The notes: generated by a model not told the origin, from the sequence alone. Shown: positions 6,811 to 16,105, counted from the stretch's first letter. The stretch is DNA of 35,710 nt from Candidatus Avelusimicrobium faecicola (GCA_900540405.1 UQFW01000007.1:1-35710); one strand, 5' to 3'. Program-made: numbers and translations.

Positions 6811-9800
6811 TTATTTTTTAGCTTTGGCCGGTTCCTGTTTAGCAGGCTCCGCCGTGACGGCCGGCATGGGCACAAACCCCGCCGGTACGCCATACGGGGC
6901 TACCGTGGACGGGCGCCACACTTCAAACGCATTGGTAAACGCTTGCGAATAGGAGCCGAACAGCCCTTTGGTGAGTCCGAATAACCCGGTAGGCAACACT
7001 TTGGGGAATAACCCAATACTGGGCCCGGCAAACGCCGCGCTGGCCCCCAAAGAGGTCAACGGAATCCATAACGAGGTCCGCGGAACGTCGCTACGCTCCT
7101 CAATGCCCGCCTGGATGTGTTTATCCGTATAGTGGCTGACGGTAAGCGGAATAGCCGCAAGCCCCGTTTGGGAAAGGGAAAATACCGTCATAGCGGTAGT
7201 GGCGGCTTTGTCCCGCACCACGGCGGCTTCTGCCGCGTTCAGGCCCGCAGTGCGTGCGGCCACATACCCGCCGCGCACCACATTCATATTTGCCAATTTC
7301 TGCAAGGATTGCGTCACGTTGGCCGTACCTACGCCCACCAGCGCAATCCCCAGGAAACCGGGGCTGTCAAAGCCGTCAAAGCCGTAGTGCATCATCATCG
7401 CACTGCCCGTCATATTCATACCGTAGGAAAGCATCAACATCCGTTGGTATTCGGAGCCCATTTTGGCCGGGTCTTTTAAGGCCGCCAACATAGGTTTGGC
7501 GCGCAAGCGGGTCAGCAGGGGGAACAAAACCACCGTGCCGCTGGTCACTAACGCCACCCAGTTTTTGCGGTTTTCTTTTTGCATATCGTTAATCCAGCCA
7601 AAGTCGGTCACTTCCGGGCGGATTAACTGGTTGGCCGCTTTGTTAAAGGTGGCGGCTTCAAACCCGGTAAAGGCAAACGCGGCGGCGGTTAAGGGGAGGA
7701 GTTCCTTGCTGGCTAAAATACGCAAGGAGCCCCACGTTTCGCCCCAGCCGTCCCTAAACAAGGTGCGGGCATTTTTAGCCAAAATGGCGGAGCGCATGGC
7801 AAACCCGCCGGACATAGGCGCGAATTTCATAAATCCGGCCACTTTGCCGATATTCGGGTCAATGCGGGAGAAATACAAGCTGGCTAAAGAGCCGGCGGAA
7901 ATCGTCCCCAACACCGGGAACGCGAGCGAAAAGTCCGTCGCCCCCGGGGCAAACAAGTTTGCGGCCACCGGCGGAACCAACATAGCAAAAGAACCGATGT
8001 TCTTAAACGCCATACTGGTTAATAAAGAACCGCCGCCGCCAATGCGGTCAATCAGCAAGTTCAGGCCGGAGCGGTTAAGCGCGGAAGACATACCAATTGC
8101 CGCGCCGGATACAAACAGCGGCCAAATGGGGGGCAGGTTGCTTTCGTTTACTTTGCCGTAAAAGCCGGAGGCGCCCGCAAAAGCCATACCGAAAAGCGCC
8201 GTGCCCAGGGCCATTTTTACCGTTTTTAAGGCGCCGATTTTCATCACCAAGGGGGAGAACACCGGGGTTAGTAAAGACGGAATATACGGCAACGCCAGGG
8301 AAATCATGGTTTTATCGGTTTCCGTAATGCGTTCGCCGTAAATGTTTTCAAGCGGCGCAATCAAACTGGAGGAAGCCGAGCTTAAACTCAACCCCGTAGC
8401 AATATACAGCGGGATTAATTTATTGCCGGTGCGGCTTACATTCATATTAAACCGCAACCCTTGCGGCGCTTGGCGCGCGATAGACAAGAACGGGTTTAAC
8501 TGCGTTTTGCGCACCCCGTACGAGAACGGCGCCACATTAGTAAGTAATTGTCCGTCGCGGTAGAAGTTCAACGCGCCGGAGGGGGACATTACCATTTGGG
8601 CGTTTTCCAACCCCAAATAGGTGTCCGCCTTCAGCGTAAGCGGTACGGAAATCGTTTCGCCCGATTCCAACTGTCTGAGTACAGGCACGGCCGTGGCGTA
8701 TTTTTTCTCTTTGCTTTGCGGCAACCAATTCTTAAAAGAGAAAGACGACGGTTTTTTATAGGCCGTTAATTTCAATTCAAACGGCGTGCTTAAACCGGCT
8801 TTTTCCGCCGCCAAAATAAATTCCGGCATTTGTTGCGCGTCTAAGGTTAATTTGAAATTTTTAGCATTAGCGGTTTGGCCCAAATCGTTGCCGAAACCAA
8901 AGGTAATGCCGTTTTTGCCCTGGGTAAACACGGCGCGCTGATAAGTATTTTTACCAAGGCCGCTGACCCCGTTAGCCGCCACCACATTTAAGGGCAGTTC
9001 TTCGGCCGCGCCGCCTTGCACCAGTACGGCAGAGCCTAACTGCGTGGTTTTGGATTTTTGCGCTTTGGACTCTTTTACCGCCGCCACGCTTTCCAGCGCG
9101 CTAGGCGCTTTAATGCGTTTATCCGCACTCACGGTGCTTAATAAAGCCTGGCCGATTTTGCCATAGGCGGCATCATTAAAAATGCGGCGGTCGGCGTCCA
9201 TTATTTGGGTTAAATTACTCACCAAAAGTTTTTTGTAAGAACCGCGCGAGAATTTGCGTTTGAGCCACCCGCGCCGCGCAAATTGGGCATTGGCCGCGGC
9301 GGTGGCATCCGCCAACATTTGCATAGCAAAGGCTGATTGCTCGGCGGTGGGCGCTTGCCCCAACACGCCGGTTAAAAGCGCTTGAACGGCGGAGCCGTCC
9401 GTCTGGCCGTTTACCAATAAAGAGCGGTTTTCAAAAGCCGCAATATTCTGCGGTACTTGAACCGTTTTAAGATTTTTTATATCCGCCGCCAACGCCGCCG
9501 TTTCGCCCGGTTTATAACCCGGCAAGCCGGAAATTTTGCCAATTTCTTTAGACAAAACCGCGCGGTAGGCGTTATCTGCATTGAACGTGGTTAATTGGGC
9601 CAATTTGCCGCGGTTGGCAAATTCTACATTCGCCCGTTGGGTGGCCGCGCTTAACGCTTCGTTAATTACCGCTACTTGGTTTTCACCCAACACCGTGGGA
9701 TGTTTGGCCGCTTCCGTGCCGACGGATAACGTACCCGCCGCCGTGGAAAATTTCAAATTTTCAGCCACTAATTTGGACGCCGCCGGCACAAAGCCGCCCG

Positions 9801-11868
9801 GCACTTTTAATAATTCTGCCGTCGTGGGCACTTTGGCAAATTGCGGCATTTGCGCCAGTACCACAGGTTCCATTCCTTTGCGGATACGCACCGGGATATT
9901 GCGCAACGTGCGCAAGGGTTTTACCACATTTAAGCGGCGCAGCATAACGGCCCGTTCCGCCACCGTGGCCCCGTTGCGGGCCATATTCATAGCCTTGAAC
10001 ATGGCGCGCCCGACCGTGGCCCCTTTGGCGGCCAGTTTGGTCAAATCCACCAAACACCATACCAAAATGGCAATATCGCCGTATTTGGCGGCTTTTAAGA
10101 ACCAGTTGGAACGGTCTTGGCGCACGCGCTTGGCGTTATACGGGGCACTGCCTTTTTGATAGGCTTTAATGGCGTAGCCCGGTTTGGGGGCGCGCACTTT
10201 GGCACTGGCCTTATATACTTTATAGAGTTTGCGGTCTAATTCCAGTTCGCTGTCCGCGCTTAAATCACCCATACTTTGGTTGAACAAGTGGCGGGCAATC
10301 GCGCCGGAGGCCGTCAGCCCGGTAATAGATACATATTTATTAAATACGGCGCGGCGGTTATTCCATTCCGCGCGGTTGGCGGCCGCTTGCGCATTAGAAA
10401 CAATTTTGGCTTGGCCTTGGGCGGTTAAATAGCGGCCGGCCTGCAAATACTGCCCCTGCGGAGCGTAGTTATCCGCACCGCTTTTGCCGCTTTCCAACGC
10501 ACCCACTAAAAAGGGTTGGATGCCCGAACAGCCCATCTCGTAAATGTTTTTAAGCTGAAAGGTTTTTTTGCTCCACGCCGCACAGCGGTCCACCCCAAAT
10601 TCCTTTAACATAGCCAAACTTTGCGCACTGCCTTCGTTAGCAAGTAGTAGGGCCACGTCTTCCCAGGCGTTGCCCATGGGGGCGGTTTGGGAGCGGTCTT
10701 TCGTCAACGGATAAACGGTATGTTTGGAAACTTCGCCCAAATACTGCCCGTTTATATTTTTGAACACCTCAACCAGCGTGGCAAGGCTGAAAAAATCTAT
10801 ATTGGAAATATCGCGTTCCTGTTGGGTAGCACTGGCAATAAACCCGCGCAATACGCCGTATTGCTTCATGGCCAGCAGGGCACTCACCCCGCCCAAAAGC
10901 GCCGGAACGGCATAAATGCTTTCGCGCTGGGCCGTCATAAAATCTTCTATTAAATTAGCATCTTCGCGCGAAGAAGAAATCATCCCCAGCCCCATAACGG
11001 CCGTCAAATGGGCGGAGCAGTCTTTGCAGTTTTTTTGTTTTAACAGGCGGGTATATTCCCGGTGCAAATACTGTTTTTGCTGTACTGTGAAAAAGGATTT
11101 TCCGTCCGCCGTTTTAAGCGGCAAAATGCGCACGGAATAGGAAATTAATTTGCGTTTGGCTAACAAGGCTTTGTCTTTCAGCGCAAACAGCGTTTTTACG
11201 GCCGCGGCAACCTGGCGCTCCGCTTCCGCCCGGTTTTGTTTTTCTAATTCAGCATAATAATCTTTGCTTAATGCGTCGCGCTGTTTACCCCACGCGCTCA
11301 CCTTTTTGCCGGACTCCGCCGCCCAACTGTCCACGGCGGCCACATTTTGCTTGAGCCATTCGTCCACCCGGTCTTGGGCATAAGAGCCGCTTTTTTTAAG
11401 GGTATCGGCGCGGGCCTGTAAATCTTTTTTGGCTTGGGCGGCCATTTCTTTTACTTTAGCGTGCTGTTTGGCGGCCTGTTTGCGTGTTTCTTTGGCAAAT
11501 TCCGCGCGGAAAGCCGCATACGTATTTTTTTGATGGTTGACCACCGGATTAAATAAATTATCCGCCTGCGCTAATTGCCGTAAATCCGCATCCGTCAAAG
11601 AGCCGCGGTTCAACCGGGCCTGCGTGTCTTGCATTTGGCGGCGGATGTTTTCACCCGGCAGGGCGGTGCTTTCCCGCACGGCGGTAAACGCTTTCTTGCG
11701 CAGGGTGCGTTCTATATTATCGGCCGTTTCTTGGGAAAAGCGGACTTTGCGCCCTTTAGCAACGGCTTGGGCGAAAGCGGGGGTAGTCAAATTGACCAGC
11801 AAACTCATGGCAACAGACAGACATGTTAATCTTTTTAACAAGTCATTTATTGCGGGAATATTTTTCAT
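6811..11868 (-). CDS. Giant exported helical protein fused to an MFS-like membrane domain
   Basis: This protein has 1685 residues and no recognised full-length family. Residues 1-34 are a signal peptide ending TTPAFAQ. About 35-270 are charged helices, probably coiled coil (many Lys/Glu/Ala/Gln). A Cys pair, CKDC, is at 281-284, in a helical-repeat-like region to about 470. A hydrophobic helix, GDIAILVWCLVDLTKLA, is near 600. About 945-1140 looks beta-rich. From about 1147 to 1640 there are roughly twelve hydrophobic segments with MFS-like character: LIPLYIATGLSLSSASSSLI, then a cytoplasmic-style MKIGALKTVKMALG loop between segments 2 and 3. The tail is Pro/Lys/Ala rich. So a large periplasmic N-terminal part is joined to a transporter-like membrane domain, an arrangement I do not know from described families. 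It is a single-gene unit with its own terminator. AAGGAAA lies about 13 nt before the ATG, and a perfect hairpin AGCCGCT/AGCGGCT lies in the leader (11903-11922). The role is unknown. Confidence 0.75.
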   Translation of the reverse strand: MKNIPAINDLLKRLTCLSVAMSLLVNLTTPAFAQAVAKGRKVRFSQETADNIERTLRKKAFTAVRESTALPGENIRRQMQDTQARLNRGSLTDADLRQLAQADNLFNPVVNHQKNTYAAFRAEFAKETRKQAAKQHAKVKEMAAQAKKDLQARADTLKKSGSYAQDRVDEWLKQNVAAVDSWAAESGKKVSAWGKQRDALSKDYYAELEKQNRAEAERQVAAAVKTLFALKDKALLAKRKLISYSVRILPLKTADGKSFFTVQQKQYLHREYTRLLKQKNCKDCSAHLTAVMGLGMISSSREDANLIEDFMTAQRESIYAVPALLGGVSALLAMKQYGVLRGFIASATQQERDISNIDFFSLATLVEVFKNINGQYLGEVSKHTVYPLTKDRSQTAPMGNAWEDVALLLANEGSAQSLAMLKEFGVDRCAAWSKKTFQLKNIYEMGCSGIQPFLVGALESGKSGADNYAPQGQYLQAGRYLTAQGQAKIVSNAQAAANRAEWNNRRAVFNKYVSITGLTASGAIARHLFNQSMGDLSADSELELDRKLYKVYKASAKVRAPKPGYAIKAYQKGSAPYNAKRVRQDRSNWFLKAAKYGDIAILVWCLVDLTKLAAKGATVGRAMFKAMNMARNGATVAERAVMLRRLNVVKPLRTLRNIPVRIRKGMEPVVLAQMPQFAKVPTTAELLKVPGGFVPAASKLVAENLKFSTAAGTLSVGTEAAKHPTVLGENQVAVINEALSAATQRANVEFANRGKLAQLTTFNADNAYRAVLSKEIGKISGLPGYKPGETAALAADIKNLKTVQVPQNIAAFENRSLLVNGQTDGSAVQALLTGVLGQAPTAEQSAFAMQMLADATAAANAQFARRGWLKRKFSRGSYKKLLVSNLTQIMDADRRIFNDAAYGKIGQALLSTVSADKRIKAPSALESVAAVKESKAQKSKTTQLGSAVLVQGGAAEELPLNVVAANGVSGLGKNTYQRAVFTQGKNGITFGFGNDLGQTANAKNFKLTLDAQQMPEFILAAEKAGLSTPFELKLTAYKKPSSFSFKNWLPQSKEKKYATAVPVLRQLESGETISVPLTLKADTYLGLENAQMVMSPSGALNFYRDGQLLTNVAPFSYGVRKTQLNPFLSIARQAPQGLRFNMNVSRTGNKLIPLYIATGLSLSSASSSLIAPLENIYGERITETDKTMISLALPYIPSLLTPVFSPLVMKIGALKTVKMALGTALFGMAFAGASGFYGKVNESNLPPIWPLFVSGAAIGMSSALNRSGLNLLIDRIGGGGSLLTSMAFKNIGSFAMLVPPVAANLFAPGATDFSLAFPVLGTISAGSLASLYFSRIDPNIGKVAGFMKFAPMSGGFAMRSAILAKNARTLFRDGWGETWGSLRILASKELLPLTAAAFAFTGFEAATFNKAANQLIRPEVTDFGWINDMQKENRKNWVALVTSGTVVLFPLLTRLRAKPMLAALKDPAKMGSEYQRMLMLSYGMNMTGSAMMMHYGFDGFDSPGFLGIALVGVGTANVTQSLQKLANMNVVRGGYVAARTAGLNAAEAAVVRDKAATTAMTVFSLSQTGLAAIPLTVSHYTDKHIQAGIEERSDVPRTSLWIPLTSLGASAAFAGPSIGLFPKVLPTGLFGLTKGLFGSYSQAFTNAFEVWRPSTVAPYGVPAGFVPMPAVTAEPAKQEPAKAKK

Positions 11869-11958
11869 GTAGAGTTGATTTCCTTATGATATTCACAATA
11901 CAAGCCGCTTGAAAGAGCGGCTGTTATACTTATATTTTCCAACATAATAAAAATATTT

Positions 11959-12021
11959 GCAAGGGCCAAAGGACCTAGAAAACCGCCCGTTTTTATAGGC
12001 CCTTTGACAGGCCCTTGCGGG
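11959..12021. repeat. Head-to-head inverted pair of the TAGGTCC/GGCCCTTGC element (63-bp imperfect palindrome)
   Basis: The left arm 11959-11977 is the exact reverse complement of TAGGTCCTTTGGCCCTTGC found at 34714-34732. The right arm 11995-12021 is a plus-strand copy with GACA inserted before GGCCCTTGCGGG. The arms pair almost throughout (GCAAGGGCC with GGCCCTTGC, AAAGG with CCTTT, AAAACCGCCC with GCCCGTTTT). It lies between two divergent genes, so it may influence both. A transcript through it would form a long hairpin. Confidence 0.75.
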
Positions 12022-12049
12022 GGTTTACCAATACAGGAAAGGAATTTTG

Positions 12050-12055
12050 TATAAT
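12050..12055 (+). promoter_or_regulatory. -10 box for the PPi-phosphofructokinase gene
   Basis: A consensus TATAAT lies 34 bases before the ATG at 12090. No good -35 is seen at 16-18 nt; the palindrome 11959-12021 lies just upstream and may carry an activator site (inference). Confidence 0.5.
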
Positions 12056-12089
12056 AATTAAAAGGTTTTTTATATTTATAGGAGAGAGT

Positions 12090-13778
12090 ATGCCTTGCAA
12101 AACCAAATCCGTTTGTTCTAAGTTGCAACAGCACCGCTGCAAATACCAGCCCGTGCTGCCCGCTATTCTGCAAAAAGGCCCTGCGGCCGTAAAGGCTAAA
12201 TTGGGCAAAGCCACCAAAAGCGTGGCGGACCAAGCCACCGTTAAAAAGATGTTCCCCAACACTTACGGCCTGCCTGAAATTACCTTTGTAAAAGGCGCCA
12301 ATTCCGCCGTAGCCAAAAAGGCCGTGCGCGTGGGCGTGGTGCTTTCCGGCGGGCAAGCCCCCGGCGGCCACAACGTAATTGCCGGTTTATTAGACGGGCT
12401 TAAAAAAGCCAACTCCAAAAACAAATTATTTGGTTTCTTGGGCGGCCCCAGCGGCATTGTGGATAATAAATTTATTGAAATTACCCCGGCCTTAATGAAA
12501 GACTACCGCAACACCGGCGGGTTTGACTTAATCCAATCCGGCCGCACCAAAATTGAAACGGACGAACAACTCTGCGCCGCCAAAGACAATTTGTTAGCCA
12601 ATAAAATGGACGCTTTGGTAGTAGTGGGGGGGGATGACTCCAACACCAACGCCTGCGTAATTGCCGAATACCTCAAACAACAAGGGGTGGATGTCACCGT
12701 TATCGGCGTACCTAAGACCATTGACGGGGACTTGAAAAACGCGCAAATTGAAACCTCCTTTGGTTTTGATACCGCTACCAAAATTTATGCCGAAATGGTC
12801 GGAAATATCTGCCGCGACGTAAACTCCGCCCGCAAATACTGGCACTTTGTGCGCCTGATGGGCCGCAGTGCTTCCCACATTGCGCTGGAAGTGGCGTTCA
12901 AAACGCAGCCCAACGTGGTTTTGATTGGCGAAGAAGTATTAGCCAAAAAAATGACCCTCGCCCAAGTGGTGGATTATTTGGCCGGTATTATTGCCAAACG
13001 CGCCGAAATGGGCAAAAACTTTGGGGTTTGTTTGGTACCGGAAGGGTTGATTGAGTTTATCCCGGAAATGAAAGAATTAATTGCCGCGCTCAACGATATG
13101 CTTTCCGACCACGAAGCCGAACTGGCCAAAATGAACACGGTTGCCGAAAAGAAAGAATTTATCATTTCCAAACTGCCGGCCAAATTGGCGGCGCTGATGA
13201 AATCTCTGCCCGCCGGGATTGCCAGCCAATTAATGTTGGACCGCGACCCGCACGGCAACGTGCAGGTTTCCTTAATTGAAACCGAAAAATTATTGGTTGA
13301 AATGTTGCGCGTAAAACTGGCCGAAATGAAAAAGGCCGGCAAATACAACGGCAAATTTTCCGCCATTACGCACTTCTTTGGCTATGAAGGCCGCTGTGGC
13401 GTACCCTCTACCTTTGATGCCAACTACACCTACGCGCTTGGATACAACGCCGCCGTGTTGGCGCTGAACAAATGCAGCGGGTATTTGTCTTCCGTACGCA
13501 AGCTGACCAAAAAAGCCAAAGATTGGGAATGCGGCGGTATTCCGCTGACCATGATGATGAACATTGAACGCCGCAAAGGCAAAGAAAAACCGGTTATCCG
13601 CAAAGCCTTGGTGGAGCTGAAAGGCGAACCGTTCAAATTCTTGGCCAAAAACCGCGGCGAATGGGCCCTTACGGAATCGTACATTTTCCCCGGCCCTATC
13701 CAATACTTCGGCCCGGAAGATGTGACGGATATGACCACGATTACCTTGGCTTTTGAACAAGCCAAAAAACGCAAATAA
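12090..13778 (+). CDS. pfp: Pyrophosphate-dependent 6-phosphofructokinase, long (beta-like) form
   Basis: This enzyme phosphorylates fructose 6-phosphate with pyrophosphate, reversibly, in glycolysis/gluconeogenesis in the cytoplasm. The protein has 562 aa, the length of the long bacterial/plant-beta type. Motifs seen are VVLSGGQAPGGHN (phosphate loop), FLGGPSGI, VVVGGDDSNTNA (the GGDD signature that marks PPi rather than ATP use), GVPKTIDGDLKN (the catalytic TIDxD with the PPi-type Lys), SFGFDTATK and MGRSASHIALE. The N-terminal 40 residues (four Cys within MPCKTKSVCSKLQQHRC and a Lys-rich stretch) are less conserved. An in-frame ORF extends back to 12015, but ATG 12090 has GGAGAG 5 nt upstream and is preferred. 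The gene is monocistronic with a strong terminator at 13803-13829. Identification is firm. Confidence 0.95.
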   Translation: MPCKTKSVCSKLQQHRCKYQPVLPAILQKGPAAVKAKLGKATKSVADQATVKKMFPNTYGLPEITFVKGANSAVAKKAVRVGVVLSGGQAPGGHNVIAGLLDGLKKANSKNKLFGFLGGPSGIVDNKFIEITPALMKDYRNTGGFDLIQSGRTKIETDEQLCAAKDNLLANKMDALVVVGGDDSNTNACVIAEYLKQQGVDVTVIGVPKTIDGDLKNAQIETSFGFDTATKIYAEMVGNICRDVNSARKYWHFVRLMGRSASHIALEVAFKTQPNVVLIGEEVLAKKMTLAQVVDYLAGIIAKRAEMGKNFGVCLVPEGLIEFIPEMKELIAALNDMLSDHEAELAKMNTVAEKKEFIISKLPAKLAALMKSLPAGIASQLMLDRDPHGNVQVSLIETEKLLVEMLRVKLAEMKKAGKYNGKFSAITHFFGYEGRCGVPSTFDANYTYALGYNAAVLALNKCSGYLSSVRKLTKKAKDWECGGIPLTMMMNIERRKGKEKPVIRKALVELKGEPFKFLAKNRGEWALTESYIFPGPIQYFGPEDVTDMTTITLAFEQAKKRK

Positions 13779-13802
13779 GCGTTCGGCGGTCTTATTTTAC
13801 TG

Positions 13803-13829
13803 GGGAGCCCTAACAAGGCTCCCTTTTTT
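13803..13829 (+). terminator. Rho-independent terminator of the PPi-PFK gene
   Basis: GGGAGCC and GGCTCCC form a 7-bp stem around a 7-nt loop, followed by six T. It lies 24 bases past the stop. Confidence 0.9.
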
Positions 13830-13868
13830 GTGTTTGCCCCTTACCGCCACGCACCGGGGGAAATTTTA

Positions 13869-13874
13869 TAAAAT
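13869..13874 (+). promoter_or_regulatory. -10 box, probably leaderless, of the LapC-like gene
   Basis: TAAAAT followed by exactly 6 nt and the ATG at 13881. No Shine-Dalgarno lies in the gap and no good -35 is seen. Confidence 0.5.
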
Positions 13875-13880
13875 ATAAAT

Positions 13881-15671
13881 ATGAACGCTAAAAATTTTTT
13901 CTGGTTTATTGTCTTAAATACGGCCCTGTGGGGGCTGGTTTCTTTGGTGTACTTTTTTACGGGGGGATTTTATTGGGATGCCCCCGGTTTCTTTTTTGGT
14001 TTATCGTCGGTGCCCGGGCACTTACTGCTGTTTGCGCTGGGGTTAAGCGTACTCGTGTTGCCCTTTCGCCTGGTGGGCCCCAAAACCGGGGCCGCGGCCG
14101 CGGTGGCCTTTGGGGGAGTTTTTACCCTCTTTTTTGCGGCGGATGCGTTTGTATTCACGCAATACCGCTTTCACATTGGGGTTGCTATGTTGGAGCTGTT
14201 TTTCGGCCCCGCCGGGCGGGAAATTTTTGTCTTTCCTGCCATTACTTATGTGATGTTGGCCCTGGCGGTGGTGGGCGTGTTTGCGCTCACTTACGGCCTG
14301 TTGTGGGCGGCGCGCAAAATTACGCTCGGCAAAAAAGCCGTTTGGGCGGTGTGCCTGCTATGGCTGGGCGCATTTTTGACGTACCACTCCTTGCACGCCT
14401 GGGGGAAATTTATGTTGGTGCCGTCCGTATTGGCGCAAGTTTCTTATATGCCGTGGGCCAACCCGTTAAGCGCCAACCGCAAATTGCGCAAAATGGGCTT
14501 TGAGCCGAAAAGCGAGCCGTACGCGGAGCCCAAAAAAGGCACGCTGAATTATCCTCTGCACCCGATGGCGTGTCCGTCCACCCCCAAAACCAACATTTTG
14601 GTTATTTTAATTGATGCGTGGCGCGCGGACAGTTTTACTAAAGAAGTAATGCCGCACACCTGGGCCGCTTACAAAAACGCGCAGGCGTGGTATTTTACCA
14701 ACCATTTAAGCGGCGGCAATGCCACGGAAGCCGGGGTGTTTTCGCTCTTTTACTCCATGCCGTATTTATATTGGGATTCTTTTACCGGGCAAACCCGCCA
14801 GCCTATCCTTATGGAAGAACTGCAAGCCAAGGGCTACCAAATGGGCATTTTTGCCAGTTCCAAACTAAACAGCCCGGCATTTAATAAAAATATCTTTTCC
14901 CAAGTAGAAAACCTGCGGATAGAATCCAAAGGCACTACCAAAGTAGAGCGGGACAGAGATATGCAAAAGGATTTTTTGCATTTTCTGAAAAACCGGGATA
15001 AAAACGCGCCCTTTTTCGGCTTTTTATTTTATGATGCCGCCCACGGGCAGGAATTCCCGCAAGGGGGCGATAAATTTAAGCCGGTAGGGGAAGAAATGAA
15101 CTATTTGGTACTTACCAAAAATACAGACCCCACCCCTTATATGAACCGCTACAAAAACGCCGTGTATTTTATAGACGGCCTTTTGGGGCAAGTATTTGAA
15201 ACCCTAAAAGCCCAAGGGTTGAGCGACAACACGCTGGTTATTTTGACCGGGGACCATGGGCAGGAAATTAACGATACCCGCCACAACTTTTGGGGGCATA
15301 ACAGCAATTTTGCCCAATGGCAAACGCAGGTACCGCTGCTTATGTGGTGGCCGGGGCATACAGGGGGGGAAAAGGCTTACCGCACCGCCCATTATGATAT
15401 TGTGCCGTTCCTTTTAACGCATATTTTAGGTTGCACCAATCCGCCCGGGGATTATTCCACCGGCACGGATTTATTGGACGAAACTCCGCGGCCTTATACC
15501 GTCATTTCCAGTTATACCAAAAAAGCCATTCAAACCGGGGATAACCTCTCCGTGATAGATAATTACGGATACTTGGAACATTACGATAAAAACTATCAAA
15601 AGCTCCCCACAGGGGCGGACCCCAAGGCTATTACACAGGCATTTAAGGAATTTGCTAAATTTTATAAATAA
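13881..15671 (+). CDS. LapC/YejM(PbgA)-like inner-membrane sulfatase-fold protein
   Basis: The protein has 596 aa; E. coli YejM/LapC has 586. Five membrane segments lie in residues about 5-180, including the DUF3413-like YRFHIGVAMLELFFGP. A linker follows, then a periplasmic sulfatase-fold domain with NILVILIDAWRADSF, TNHLSGGNATEAGVFSLFY, ILTGDHGQE and FWGHNSNFAQ. These match YejM (VDSWR, NHxSGGNxTRxGxFxLFY) far better than LtaS. In E. coli, LapC binds LapB and so controls LpxC proteolysis and LPS output, and it binds LPS. This homologue therefore suggests a lipid A-containing outer membrane (inference); whether it is enzymatic is open even in E. coli. The start is ATG 13881, with no Shine-Dalgarno and a -10 box 6 nt away. 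It is the second sulfatase-fold envelope protein in the window, but shares little with the first beyond the fold. Confidence 0.85.
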   Translation: MNAKNFFWFIVLNTALWGLVSLVYFFTGGFYWDAPGFFFGLSSVPGHLLLFALGLSVLVLPFRLVGPKTGAAAAVAFGGVFTLFFAADAFVFTQYRFHIGVAMLELFFGPAGREIFVFPAITYVMLALAVVGVFALTYGLLWAARKITLGKKAVWAVCLLWLGAFLTYHSLHAWGKFMLVPSVLAQVSYMPWANPLSANRKLRKMGFEPKSEPYAEPKKGTLNYPLHPMACPSTPKTNILVILIDAWRADSFTKEVMPHTWAAYKNAQAWYFTNHLSGGNATEAGVFSLFYSMPYLYWDSFTGQTRQPILMEELQAKGYQMGIFASSKLNSPAFNKNIFSQVENLRIESKGTTKVERDRDMQKDFLHFLKNRDKNAPFFGFLFYDAAHGQEFPQGGDKFKPVGEEMNYLVLTKNTDPTPYMNRYKNAVYFIDGLLGQVFETLKAQGLSDNTLVILTGDHGQEINDTRHNFWGHNSNFAQWQTQVPLLMWWPGHTGGEKAYRTAHYDIVPFLLTHILGCTNPPGDYSTGTDLLDETPRPYTVISSYTKKAIQTGDNLSVIDNYGYLEHYDKNYQKLPTGADPKAITQAFKEFAKFYK

Positions 15672-15734
15672 TTTTGGGAAAAATATTATATACTTTTAGG
15701 TAAGTTGTTTATATTTTAGGGAGGTTTTTTGAAT

Positions 15735-16088
15735 ATGAAATACTTGTTAGACCCGCTTGTAAAACACTATGCGGATTTTAGCGGCCGCGCCAACCGCAAA
15801 CAATTCTGGCTGTATGCGTTGTGGTTGTGTGTAGTGTATATTGTAATAGGCATTTTAAGCGCCGCTTTGGGTGAAAAAGCCGGCAACGCCGTTATTGTCT
15901 TGGTGTGGTTAGCTTTATTAGTGCCTAACTTGGCTATGATTGTGCGCCGCTTGCACGATACGGACCGCTCCGGCTGGTGGGTTTTGATTAGCCTTTTGCC
16001 GCTTATCGGCGGGTTAATCTTGTTTGTATTTGAAGTTTTGCCCGGCACACAGGGGGAAAACCGCTTCGGCAGCCAACCCCAAAACTAA
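15735..16088 (+). CDS. DUF805 family small membrane protein
   Basis: The protein has 117 aa. The N terminus, YLLDPLVKHYADFSGRANRK followed by QFWLY, is the DUF805 signature. About four hydrophobic segments follow, with RRLHDTDRSGWW between segments 3 and 4 and a C-terminal GENRFG. The family's function is unknown; it is an inner-membrane protein of Gram-negatives. ATG 15735 with GGGAGG 11 nt upstream was chosen over an in-frame TTG at 15729. A perfect terminator follows, so it is its own unit. A paralogue is encoded at 17551-18024. Confidence 0.85.
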   Translation: MKYLLDPLVKHYADFSGRANRKQFWLYALWLCVVYIVIGILSAALGEKAGNAVIVLVWLALLVPNLAMIVRRLHDTDRSGWWVLISLLPLIGGLILFVFEVLPGTQGENRFGSQPQN

Positions 16089-16105
16089 AAATTGTCTTTA
16101 CACGG

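Noticed and set aside
6588..6821. Plus-strand ORF of 77 codons
   Set aside because: It runs through two terminator hairpins and into the antisense of the giant gene's end, and has no ribosome-binding site.
7117..7479. Plus-strand ORFs inside the giant gene
   Set aside because: Several open frames occur opposite this GC-balanced gene, all with unnatural His/Arg/Gly composition and no start signals; they are shadows.
12015..12089. Longer N terminus for PPi-PFK
   Set aside because: The extension would overlap the inverted repeat and promoter region, and ATG 12090 has GGAGAG at the right distance.
11865..12371. Minus-strand ORF of 168 codons opposite the PPi-PFK start
   Set aside because: It lies mostly antisense to a well-conserved enzyme gene, has low-complexity Gly/His/Phe composition and spans the palindrome and promoters.
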